NCBI GenBank assembly: GCA_002162955.1
Contig: MABD01000017.1
Span: 1-64,000 of the forward strand
DNA: 64,000 nucleotides
Direction of reading: 5' to 3'
Origin: Gammaproteobacteria bacterium 45_16_T64
GTDB taxonomy: Bacteria > Pseudomonadota > Gammaproteobacteria > Pseudomonadales > Ketobacteraceae
This document shows, in pieces, positions 56,828 to 64,000 of the stretch (positions are counted from its first letter, which is position 1; each line of letters begins with the position of its first letter). The notes below the pieces were generated by a model. The model was given only the letters and a program-made list of their open reading frames with translations. It had not been told where the DNA came from and ran no database searches. A program made the position numbers and the translations under genes.

Positions 56828-57805
56828 CTAACGTAATGATGGGTTGATAACAATTTTTCCGATTGATGTTCTATCAAATAACTTAGCGAAAGCCTCGCCA
56901 CCTTGTTCTAAGGAATAGATTTTCTCCGGTGTTGTATTCAACTTTCCTTCAAGCGTCCATTCAATGATTTGTTTTATAATCGGCGGGACAATGGCTGGAT
57001 TTGCCATGGACTCTGCACCCCAATTAACCCCCATCACGGCACATCGTTTTAATAGTGGTAAATTGAATGGGATAGAAGCAATACCATCCACAAAACCAAC
57101 CACCAAATACCGACCACCCGGCGCCATAGAACGAAGAGCAGGTTCAGCCCAACGACCACCTATCGGGTCATACACCACATCCACACCCATAGGGCACACT
57201 TTCTTTAGATCTTTTCGCCAATCATCCTTGGTATAATCGATTGCATGATCCGCCCCATTATCAATACAGCGCTGTCGTTTTTCCTCGGTAGAGGCACAAG
57301 CAATAACAATTGCCCCTTGTGCCTTGGCAATTTCGATAGCAGTGGTACCTGTCGTCCCCGACGCCCCTAGCACCAGTACACGCTCGCCCTCCTGCACCTT
57401 ACCAACATCCTTCAAGCCCAACACCGCCGTGGCATAGGCCATAAAGAAATTTGATGCATCCTGTAAATTTATACCATCGGGTAATACCACGGCTGAGCTA
57501 GCAGGCAATACCATCTTTTCTGCCAATCCACCTAAAAAGGCAAAAGAAACAACCTTATCACCCACGTTAATATCAGATACCTTTTCACCGACACTCTCGA
57601 CGGTACCGGCTAGAGAACTACCTGGTACAAAGGGCAAAGGGGGTTTTATCTGGTATTCACCCTTTATCAATAGGCCATCAAAATACCCAATACCAACGCC
57701 TTCTACTCGTACTTTAATACCATTGGCACCAACGGTAGGTTCAGGCACCTCTGCAACCCTAAGGGCAGAAGGATCTCCAAATTCTGTGACTTGTAGCACT
57801 CGCAT
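56828..57805 (-). CDS. NADPH:quinone oxidoreductase-like protein (zinc-free MDR)
   Basis: 325 residues, medium-chain reductase of the quinone oxidoreductase subgroup: GROES-like N-terminal domain (VPGSSLAGTVESVG), cofactor loop LGASGTTGTTAIEIAKAQGA (Rossmann, NADPH type) and VDVVYDPIGG. No zinc ligands. It should reduce quinones or enones. AGGTG precedes the ATG. First of a run of three stress- or detoxification-type genes. Confidence 0.92.
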   Translation of the reverse strand: MRVLQVTEFGDPSALRVAEVPEPTVGANGIKVRVEGVGIGYFDGLLIKGEYQIKPPLPFVPGSSLAGTVESVGEKVSDINVGDKVVSFAFLGGLAEKMVLPASSAVVLPDGINLQDASNFFMAYATAVLGLKDVGKVQEGERVLVLGASGTTGTTAIEIAKAQGAIVIACASTEEKRQRCIDNGADHAIDYTKDDWRKDLKKVCPMGVDVVYDPIGGRWAEPALRSMAPGGRYLVVGFVDGIASIPFNLPLLKRCAVMGVNWGAESMANPAIVPPIIKQIIEWTLEGKLNTTPEKIYSLEQGGEAFAKLFDRTSIGKIVINPSLR

Positions 57806-57910
57806 ATAGATAACACCTATTGATTTGTTTACAGGATAATCATTCTATTTGAGAGGTAGAATTACATATTTTAACCGCCGGTGCACGTGACGATTATTCA
57901 AAATTTAGCG

Positions 57911-58357
57911 CTACGGAGAATCATTAGATGCTAAATACCATCCATATAAAAGCACACCTAGATCGACCGTGAATACCACCAAGTTCGCATCTAATCCCCC
58001 AACAGTAGGTCCCACACCACCAACGTCCGATAACGCACCGCCATACAATGGCATGGACATTACACTCATCATAAACGTCCCCAGAATACAGACACTCAAG
58101 GTTCCTGCGATTCTTATGGCCATATTGGTATCATCACCACTACCCCATAACAAATAGATCGCAAATAGTCCCACAGCGCTCGTCGTTCCCAATAGCCATA
58201 CAGTATGAAAACGTGCGTGAGCTGGCCAATCCGGATGAAAGACATGGGTATCAGTAATCAAATCCACCATAGGTGGAATAACACTATAAACCAGTATTGC
58301 AATAGTCATCATTACAAGACCCAATGTCTTCTGGGTAATCAGTGTTTTCTTTGACAC
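57911..58357 (-). CDS. Four-helix membrane protein, unknown function
   Basis: 148 residues with four hydrophobic segments (about 10-32, 50-70, 82-102 and 122-142). The sequence DWPAHARFHTVWLLG between the first two helices looks conserved in related membrane proteins. The start is GTG 58357, preceded by CGGAG. No family name assigned with confidence. A long inverted repeat lies 60 bp upstream. Confidence 0.7.
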   Translation of the reverse strand: MSKKTLITQKTLGLVMMTIAILVYSVIPPMVDLITDTHVFHPDWPAHARFHTVWLLGTTSAVGLFAIYLLWGSGDDTNMAIRIAGTLSVCILGTFMMSVMSMPLYGGALSDVGGVGPTVGGLDANLVVFTVDLGVLLYGWYLASNDSP

Positions 58358-58797
58358 AACGGCTCCGCTGTTAAAAATACTTCCTATTAGAGATCAGAAT
58401 ACCCTTAGCAACAAACCAATATTAGGAATAAGATCTATTCCTAATATTCAATCAACGGAAGGGCTGAAATAGCCAATGCTATTAATCTGTTACCGTGGCA
58501 CTCTGATGTAACGATTTCAACTGGTCAATTGTTTCTCGCACCTACCCACGACTAGCTACACCACAATATCGATGCTTACCAAAAAACTTGGGTAGAACCA
58601 AATCCACAGTGTAATTCTCAACCGAAGAATCATATATGGCCCTGTGCAAATAAATTATGAGAGCAACATACAGCCAAGAATAAGATTTCCAGATGTGTAA
58701 AGTTATGAAGAATAAATTCGCTAAAACCTGACGGAGAAAATCCCCCATAAGATGAGGAATTGATTTTTGGTTGCAACTATTTCTAGAATCAAATTGG
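58358..58797. other. 440-bp region without an assignable gene
   Basis: It contains the 31-bp inverted repeat at 58418-58448. A frame from ATG 58748 to 58542 (68 residues, minus strand) is open but has no ribosome-binding site and no family match. The rest is AT-rich intergenic sequence downstream of the Ala-rich lipoprotein gene. Confidence 0.4.
58418..58448. repeat. 31-bp perfect inverted repeat
   Basis: AATATTAGGAATA (58418-58430) pairs exactly with TATTCCTAATATT (58436-58448) around AGATC. It lies about 60 bp upstream of the GTG start of the membrane-protein gene. It may be an operator or a cruciform/terminator element; there is no T-run. Confidence 0.7.
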
Positions 58798-59310
58798 TTA
58801 CATTGGAGGAGGTGTTGCAGCAGCGGCACTTGCGGCGGCACTAGCAGCTGCAGCGCTTGCGGCGGCGCCAGCGGCAGCAGCACTCGCAGCGGCATTTGAA
58901 GCAGCCATACTCGCATTGGCAGCGGACATTCCATTTATGGAATTTACAGCAGCTTGAGACGATGAACTGGTAGCACCGAGGGCTTGCAGATTACTATTTA
59001 CTGATAATCGGCTATCGGTCTTTATCCAGTTACCCCCTATCGAAGTATAAATTGACTTAGCGCCACATGCAGAAACTCCAAATTCCCTACAGTACCTACC
59101 AGGTTCACTTATGCATTCAAATTTAATTCGATTTTCCTCACAGTCAGACATAAATCGGACCTTTCTAAGTATCTCCTCTATATAGGAGTTATTAACTCGC
59201 TCCAATTTCGAAAGGCCTTTATTTGAACTAGAGGTCGTGGCGCAAGAAACGCAAGCCAGAATGGAAAGTAAAGTTACTGAAATATATTTTGCTATTTTAT
59301 GGGTTTGCAT
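58798..59310 (-). CDS. Lipoprotein with Ala-rich C-terminal tail
   Basis: 170 residues. Lipoprotein signal with lipobox VSC (ACVSCATT), a middle part with four cysteines (SDCEENRIKFECISEPGRYCREF, SACG), and from about 125 a tail made almost only of Ala and Ser, ending in TPPPM. Low-complexity alanine runs may form a helix or coiled coil. AAGG precedes the ATG. No family recognised; the function is unknown. Confidence 0.65.
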   Translation of the reverse strand: MQTHKIAKYISVTLLSILACVSCATTSSSNKGLSKLERVNNSYIEEILRKVRFMSDCEENRIKFECISEPGRYCREFGVSACGAKSIYTSIGGNWIKTDSRLSVNSNLQALGATSSSSQAAVNSINGMSAANASMAASNAAASAAAAGAAASAAAASAAASAAAATPPPM

Positions 59311-59479
59311 TGGTATTGCCTTAATTATGTGTTCACAGAGGTTGTACTGAGGGTCGCAATTGTACCCAAGATATAATTTAATTGCATGCCAGCTTTCATC
59401 CTACCCACTCATAACAATAATGGCTCAACACTCAAATCCCAAAATAAGATGACAAAGTTCAAGTTTATCTACCCATGGC

Positions 59480-59938
59480 TTACTTAAACCAGCTAATAGG
59501 ATCTGTATCAAAATCCAAACGTACCAATTTCTCCAAATAGGTAAAGCCGCTCATTTCACTTACTTCATCGAACACCGCTTTAAATGCAGGCCTCTCCAGA
59601 TGAGCCTTTATTCCTGAAGACCATGACAGCCATGTATACTGCGTGATACGCCCTTTCGCTCTCAAATATACTTGCTCGTTAGAAAGGTCAAGATAGTTAT
59701 ATACAAGCTCTCGCACCATTGCTTTTTCTTCAGCTTTGGGTTCCTTTCCAATAAGAACATCAACGGGTATATCCATTGATAGGATTCTATATTGCTGATC
59801 CAAATGATCCTCAAACTCCGCTTGAGCCTGCTTCTTTGACAATCTAATTTGCCATGCACCGAACAATACCCCGACCCCAGTGGCAATTGAACCCGCTGCA
59901 GTAGCAATTGAGCTTACAACATTCCAATCTACTACCAT
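59480..59938 (-). CDS. Small N-anchored protein, unknown function
   Basis: 152 residues with an N-terminal hydrophobic helix (about 8-28) and a helical cytoplasmic portion. It has no recognised motif, though it resembles small DUF4760-like anchored proteins in size. Strong GGAGGAG ribosome-binding site before the ATG. An inverted repeat lies upstream and the pectate lyase gene follows on the same strand. Confidence 0.65.
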   Translation of the reverse strand: MVVDWNVVSSIATAAGSIATGVGVLFGAWQIRLSKKQAQAEFEDHLDQQYRILSMDIPVDVLIGKEPKAEEKAMVRELVYNYLDLSNEQVYLRAKGRITQYTWLSWSSGIKAHLERPAFKAVFDEVSEMSGFTYLEKLVRLDFDTDPISWFK

Positions 59939-59976
59939 GTAACTACTCCTCCTATGCTAAGTACACTCGACGTTAT

Positions 59977-60014
59977 GATGAATCTATTCTTACCATAATA
60001 AGAATAAATTCATC
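59977..60014. terminator. Imperfect 15-bp hairpin downstream of the pectate lyase gene
   Basis: GATGAAT-C-TATTCTTA (59977-59992) pairs with TAAGAATA-A-ATTCATC (59999-60014), one mismatch, 6-base loop. It lies 80 bp past the pectate lyase stop and 39 bp before the start of the next gene. No T-run. Confidence 0.45.
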
Positions 60015-60094
60015 ATCATTACATTCATATTTTTTAGGGCACTACGTTCATTGCTTTGATAGAGTCTATCGTCATTGGGTTTGTAACTCCGGAT

Positions 60095-61237
60095 TTAACG
60101 GTGCCCAGCGGAATTCCTTACTGTCGATCTAAGCTCCTTAAAGCAATCCTCATTCCTACATTCTTCTACATCGGAGATATCTTCAGACGTTAAAATCCAA
60201 TCGTCATCGACGATACCATTCGTTCTAATATCAACGAAAACCTTATCTTTATAGAATGACTCTCGAATATCGAGTATTTCAGAATCGTAATACTTCCCGA
60301 CGGTATAGTTATCACCCGGAATAAATATACTGTATTCAAAACGCAGTTCCACTGACTTGTCCGTGTCATTGGGAACATTATCATGGCTTACGGCAGCGAC
60401 AATTTCCTTATCTCCCCAATCCTTAATAACATTATTGTACGCGTGAACACGAACGTTACTATCATATTTATGGACAGCCTTTGGGCATCGGCCATAAACA
60501 TTTTTACAGTAATTATGGTGAAAGGAAATTCGACCACTTCGTAAGGCAATGGCCTGATTGATATCTTCAAACCGATTCCAGGAAATGGTGATCTTATCGG
60601 CACCATCATTAACATCAATGGCACCATCGGACCATCGAGAAAAACTATTGTGATAGATCCATATCTTTTTGGAATTACTCACTTGAATAGCATCACTTCC
60701 CTCGCAGTCTTCCTCCCAACGTTCAAAATCATCATCAAAATTAATATGGGTGATAATGATATTTTTCACGTTCGATAATACCAGGCCATTAGTGGTAATA
60801 TCCTTATTTTCTGGGTCTTCACATTCCTCGCTATCGATGTTGGTCTTTGTATTAAGTCGAATATTGTGACCTCTACCATCAACCGTCTTGTTACCTTTGA
60901 CTTTAATCTCTTTGTTCAAGGTAATGACGGGTTTATCCTCATCAATATCGAATTTTATCCATAAAGGACAGTCGGCTTCCAACCCCTCGCGTAAAGAGCC
61001 ATCTCCACTGTCATTGATGTTGGTCACCGTGTATATGTGGCCGTTTTTTCCACCGGTAGTTGGATTGTTGTGAGATGACCAGCCGTCCTGAGCGCTGAAA
61101 AATTCACCATCGTTACTGGAATCATAGACCTCGCATGCTGATAAATTATCGCAGGAGCAGGGATCCGCCTGCGCCTTCAATGACAATACGGAAAACATAA
61201 TTAGAGTAATGTAGAATAATACATTCTTTCGTTTCAT
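60095..61237 (-). CDS. Secreted pectate lyase-like protein (PL1 type)
   Basis: 380 residues with a Sec signal peptide (cleavage near AQADP). A right-handed parallel beta-helix lyase: GSLREGLE, VDGRGHNIRL, the calcium-Asp rung DAIQVSNSKKIWIYHNSFSRWSDGAIDV and the segment HHNYCKNVYGRCPKAVHKY holding the likely catalytic Arg. Such enzymes cleave polygalacturonate by beta-elimination. Its mature N-terminus has an acidic cysteine-rich stretch. ATG preceded by AAGGTC. It is isolated from other polysaccharide genes in the window. Confidence 0.88.
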   Translation of the reverse strand: MKRKNVLFYITLIMFSVLSLKAQADPCSCDNLSACEVYDSSNDGEFFSAQDGWSSHNNPTTGGKNGHIYTVTNINDSGDGSLREGLEADCPLWIKFDIDEDKPVITLNKEIKVKGNKTVDGRGHNIRLNTKTNIDSEECEDPENKDITTNGLVLSNVKNIIITHINFDDDFERWEEDCEGSDAIQVSNSKKIWIYHNSFSRWSDGAIDVNDGADKITISWNRFEDINQAIALRSGRISFHHNYCKNVYGRCPKAVHKYDSNVRVHAYNNVIKDWGDKEIVAAVSHDNVPNDTDKSVELRFEYSIFIPGDNYTVGKYYDSEILDIRESFYKDKVFVDIRTNGIVDDDWILTSEDISDVEECRNEDCFKELRSTVRNSAGHR

Positions 61238-61799
61238 ATTTTTGACCTTGATTTAAGATTTAAATAGATTCATAGGAATCCCAGGGCAAAGTATAAGACA
61301 AATAGAAACCTGGCCGGTAAAAGTGTTGAACTTTAACTACTTCGGCCACATATTCACATAAGCGTATATTTCTTTGTACATTATTCAGTCAGCGCTTAAA
61401 AAATAGCTCTCGAGAAGATAGATTGCAGGGGCTATGCAGTATCCTGTCTTCAACTAATAACAATATAGGATAACGCTCTATCAATGTTGATGGCGTTCGT
61501 AATGTATTACCCCGCCTGGCTACAGTAATTGAAGAAATTTGCGCATTAGGTACAAATGGTGAGGACACCCATGGCCGAGAAAGGGGACATAGCAGAATGG
61601 ACAAGCGAATTGCTAGGCTAGCCGTACATTCTGCAAGCACTGTTGCCTTGTCTTTAATCGAGACCCGATAATTTCAGCCTCCAACTAAAACGTTACACAA
61701 ACGGCTCGACATTATCTAGCAAACTTTGTAGATCAATGGTGAATTTTTGATCCCCGAATGTGTAAAGTCCGGCAAGGTTTTTCTTGCAAGCGCGTTTTC
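61238..61799. pseudogene. Possible decayed coding remnants
   Basis: Two open fragments without proper starts are visible. A plus-strand frame from about 61477 to 61671 encodes about 64 residues beginning near INVDGVRNVLPRLATVIEE. A minus-strand frame ending at TAA 61693-61695 encodes a tail reading about AGLYTFGDQKFTIDLQSLL. Neither has a ribosome-binding site or a clear family. The region is otherwise intergenic. Confidence 0.3.
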
Positions 61800-62687
61800 T
61801 TATTCAGTATCTCGAACCAAACGAACACCCGCCTGCGTAGTATGGTACTGAACATTATCATAGACACCGCTATAAAAACCAATGCTATAGGATCGCCCTG
61901 GGAGTAATGCAACAGTGCTCGACCAGGTCCAGCCGGTAGTAGAGTCAGGCGTTGAATTTGGAAATGCTTCCTCTACTATCGCTGGTTGAGCAGAGTCGTC
62001 ATCACATAAACGACGGCCCATACCATATACCTCTGCAGTAGAGCAGTAAATCAGCGTCTGCAATTCATACAACGTTGGTAATCGAAAATTCCCCGGAGCT
62101 GTCAAGCCGTTCGCAGCTTGCCAATCAAAAGTAGCCCGATCTCCTTCACAATTTTTCTGCAATTGATTCCAAGTCTGTCCGACACTGCACCGTTGCCACT
62201 CGAGTCCTGTTCCATAGTCACGAATAACATCGTCATTTAGGCCCAGCGATAGAAACCTTCCATTGATTGCTTCTGCTGGAGCTTCTACTGGTGTAGCGCT
62301 AACCTCAATGCTAGGCGTTGATTCTTCACCTTCAACACTCACACCGGTAACAACATAGTAATAGGTTACGCCGTTGTTCAGGCCTGCATGAGTATAAGTA
62401 CCATTTCGCTTTTGAGCGGATTCTGGAACTGGCCCAATCTTTTGGCCTTCCGATGCAGTTCCCTCTAGCGTCGAGAAATAGATATTAAAATGTGAAATAT
62501 CTTGGTGGGGGCTGGTCCATTTGAGGTGGGTAGCGCCATCATCACCTATTGCCAATATTGGATCAATGGGGTTACTGGTTTTACAGGCAGAAAGTAAAAC
62601 AACAGTAAATATTACAAACAACGTTCTTACTAGTGAAGAACTCTGCAACCATGCTACTGATAAGCTTTTATTTGAGAAAAAATCCAT
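61800..62687 (-). CDS. Lipoprotein with FnIII and DUF1566 domains
   Basis: 295 residues from ATG 62687 (AAGGATAG upstream); an ATG 19 codons earlier lacks signal-peptide support. Lipobox LSAC, a fibronectin type III domain (about 45-135, DGATHLKWTSP and GVTYYYVVTGVS), then a DUF1566 (Lcl C-terminal) domain: NGRFLSLGLNDDVIRDYGTGLEWQRC, NFRLPTLYELQTLI, GWTWSSTV and YHTTQAGVRLVRD. Four cysteines are conserved in pairs. Probably a surface or periplasmic adhesion-type lipoprotein. Confidence 0.85.
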   Translation of the reverse strand: MDFFSNKSLSVAWLQSSSLVRTLFVIFTVVLLSACKTSNPIDPILAIGDDGATHLKWTSPHQDISHFNIYFSTLEGTASEGQKIGPVPESAQKRNGTYTHAGLNNGVTYYYVVTGVSVEGEESTPSIEVSATPVEAPAEAINGRFLSLGLNDDVIRDYGTGLEWQRCSVGQTWNQLQKNCEGDRATFDWQAANGLTAPGNFRLPTLYELQTLIYCSTAEVYGMGRRLCDDDSAQPAIVEEAFPNSTPDSTTGWTWSSTVALLPGRSYSIGFYSGVYDNVQYHTTQAGVRLVRDTE

Positions 62688-63067
62688 TTTATCTATCCTT
62701 ATTATGGAAATGTTTGGGAGGATTATTATGGTCGACAATATCATGTGAAATCCAAATCATTAACTCACTGCCACGATCGAGCTGCTAATTATATAGATGA
62801 CAGCCTTTCTCGCAGCGTTGAAATTTGTAGTGCATTTGTATTATTTTGTAGTAATTTGGGTATAAGGGATCTGGCGATCAAGCCACGCTATAACCCTGTG
62901 TAACTGTCCGCACCCAGAAGACACAGACAGTCTACTAAATCCGCTTTGATATGTAGCCATTTCGACCTCACATCAACTCGATTCATAGCAACTAATCATT
63001 GCCTAATGCGCACCGGCAAGAATTGAGCACTAACTCCAATTACAGAGCAGCGCCCTGGGACGTCTCC
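62688..63067. other. Intergenic stretch before the small protein gene
   Basis: About 380 bp upstream of the DUF1566 lipoprotein gene (whose ribosome-binding site is at its left end), containing its promoter. I see no further gene, hairpin or repeat that I can support. Confidence 0.4.
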
Positions 63068-63196
63068 CTACGAAATCGCACAAAAGACCCAAAATATCAG
63101 ACTAAAAGTAAGTCCATTTTGATCATAGCCTATTGCCGCGGCTCCACTGACACCACCTAGAATGGCGATCGGGCCCAATATGTCGAACAGAGTCAT
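63068..63196 (-). CDS. Small membrane protein, 42 residues
   Basis: Minus-strand frame ATG 63196 to TAG 63068, with GAGAGGG and AGCAGGG upstream. The product starts MTLFDILGPIAILGG, has a glycine/alanine-rich hydrophobic helix, a short polar turn (GYDQNG) and a second hydrophobic part (FSLIFWVFCAIS). It is too short for most gene callers. No family recognised. Confidence 0.5.
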   Translation of the reverse strand: MTLFDILGPIAILGGVSGAAAIGYDQNGLTFSLIFWVFCAIS

Positions 63197-63361
63197 CCCT
63201 GCTATCCCTCTCAGACTTTAGCGTCTAGACCCACATGGCGATGCGTATTCTTTTCTTCTTCTGAATATTCAATTTCATCAGATCCAATAAGAAAGTAGTC
63301 ATTTTATGAATTTTTAGGAACAGATATAGATGGTATAGAAACGCTACCCCTATATTGAACA

Positions 63362-64000
63362 TCAAGCACTACACATGTCATTTACCAATTCATCTGTATG
63401 AATCTCTGCGGTATCAAATAGACATAGTGTGGGAATATCATCTTGTTTTAAGATGAGCGGCAGTTCAGTTCCCCCTAAGATAAGTCCTTGTATATCGTTC
63501 TCATGCGTTAGCGTTTCAGCAATCTGAATTAGATTCTCACGGGTATCATCGCGAAAGATGCCTTTCACCAATTCATCCATATATATTTGGTGAATATAGT
63601 CTTGGTCTTTTTCATTAGGGGTGATCACCGTAATACCATTTTTCGAAAGAATTTCATTATAGAATCCGCCTTTCATGGTGAATTTTGTACCAAATAACCC
63701 TACCTGACTGCACTGCTGTTGTATCACTGTTCTATAGGTAGCTTCCACAATGCTTATTAAAGGTATGGATGCCTGTTGACGGAGTTGATCAAATACAATG
63801 TGTGCTGTATTAGATGCAAGCACGCAAAAATCTGCACCTGCTTTTCTAAGGCTATCAATTTCAGAAACTAGGAACTCTACAAGTTCTTGATACTGATTAT
63901 CCTGCATTAAGCTGAGCATCTTATGCATATTGATACTGTTAATAATTATCTGAGGATAATTTCCACTCGCGTCTTTCTTGCAATATTTAGAAATTATTTT
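63362..64000 (-). CDS. Asp/Glu racemase-family protein, cut by the window edge
   Basis: The frame is open from the window edge (64000) to the TAG/TAA near 63362, so the N-terminus lies beyond the window; the internal Met at 63928 is not the start. The visible part reads YPQIIINSINMHKML, AGADFCVLASNTAH, ISIVEATYRTVIQQ, GLFGTKFTMKGGFY and LILGGTELPLIL. The family catalytic cysteines sit in (A)CNT and GCTE motifs; here these are SNT and GGTE. It may bind a similar substrate without normal two-base racemisation. Confidence 0.85.
   Translation of the reverse strand, partial: KIISKYCKKDASGNYPQIIINSINMHKMLSLMQDNQYQELVEFLVSEIDSLRKAGADFCVLASNTAHIVFDQLRQQASIPLISIVEATYRTVIQQQCSQVGLFGTKFTMKGGFYNEILSKNGITVITPNEKDQDYIHQIYMDELVKGIFRDDTRENLIQIAETLTHENDIQGLILGGTELPLILKQDDIPTLCLFDTAEIHTDELVNDMCSA

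Noticed and set aside
58542-58748. 68-residue frame downstream of the Ala-rich lipoprotein gene
   Set aside because: No ribosome-binding site, no family, and it lies partly in sequence that is plainly intergenic. Kept only as a note.
61389-61640. Possible minus-strand gene in the pectate lyase-DUF1566 gap
   Set aside because: It overlaps the degenerate plus-strand fragment, has no ribosome-binding site, and its sequence matches no family I know.

Overview
This 64 kb window looks like chromosomal DNA of a free-living, probably marine or aquatic gammaproteobacterium. That is inferred from gene content: a family I lipase with its LifO foldase, a DUF6502-DUF5666 pair, a patatin with an N-terminal DUF3336-like region, two 7TMR-DISM hybrid kinases, GGDEF proteins, MetE and many lipoproteins, at moderate GC. 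I see no rRNA, tRNA, CRISPR array, integrase or recognisable insertion sequence. Coding density is high. The only longer gaps are 1-417, 3421-3776, 31128-31468, 45106-45416, 58358-58797, 61238-61799 and 62688-63361.

Layout. 0.4-6.6 kb: a 7TMR-DISM hybrid kinase, a lipoprotein serine hydrolase, and a secreted beta/gamma-crystallin plus ricin-lectin protein. 6.9-12.7 kb (minus strand): a YcaQ-type DNA glycosylase, a membrane protein, a GIDE-domain/EF-hand protein with LemA, a DUF5666 lipoprotein with GGTG repeats and a huge acidic tail coupled to DUF6502, and an Ssb-like protein. 12.8-17.9 kb (plus strand): a SWIM-SNF2 helicase, an uncharacterised partner and a hotdog thioesterase. 18.0-23.9 kb: a tight four-gene aromatic-ring catabolic operon (FAD hydroxylase, extradiol-type dioxygenase, Tat-tagged FAH-family hydrolase, NADP reductase) divergent from a TetR regulator.

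24-29 kb holds an orphan binding protein and two small regulator-enzyme modules: TetR with a tautomerase and a membrane protein, flanked by GTTAACA repeats, and HxlR divergent from an SDR. 29-44.2 kb holds large lipoproteins, an M19-like metallohydrolase, a Cache sensor kinase, an HSL esterase, a patatin, a binding protein next to a diguanylate cyclase, and an acetyl-CoA hydrolase/transferase. 44.2-47.5 kb holds a MepA-like endopeptidase and the lipase-foldase pair, which has an intrinsic terminator between its genes. 47.5-51.9 kb adds a second DISM hybrid kinase and a REC-REC-GGDEF protein.

52-58.4 kb: metE faces a methanethiol methyltransferase-like gene (mddA) and a truncated haemoglobin, followed by DinB, GFA, quinone-reductase and membrane-protein genes. 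58.8-64 kb: an Ala-rich lipoprotein, a pectate lyase, degenerate sequence, a DUF1566 lipoprotein, a 42-residue small protein and an Asp/Glu racemase-family gene that runs off the right edge.

Common themes are lipid and ester hydrolysis (lipase, patatin, HSL esterase, acyl-CoA enzymes), aromatic catabolism, and membrane-sensing or c-di-GMP signalling. Several start codons were reassigned to an internal ATG with a better ribosome-binding site or signal peptide; each case is stated in its entry.
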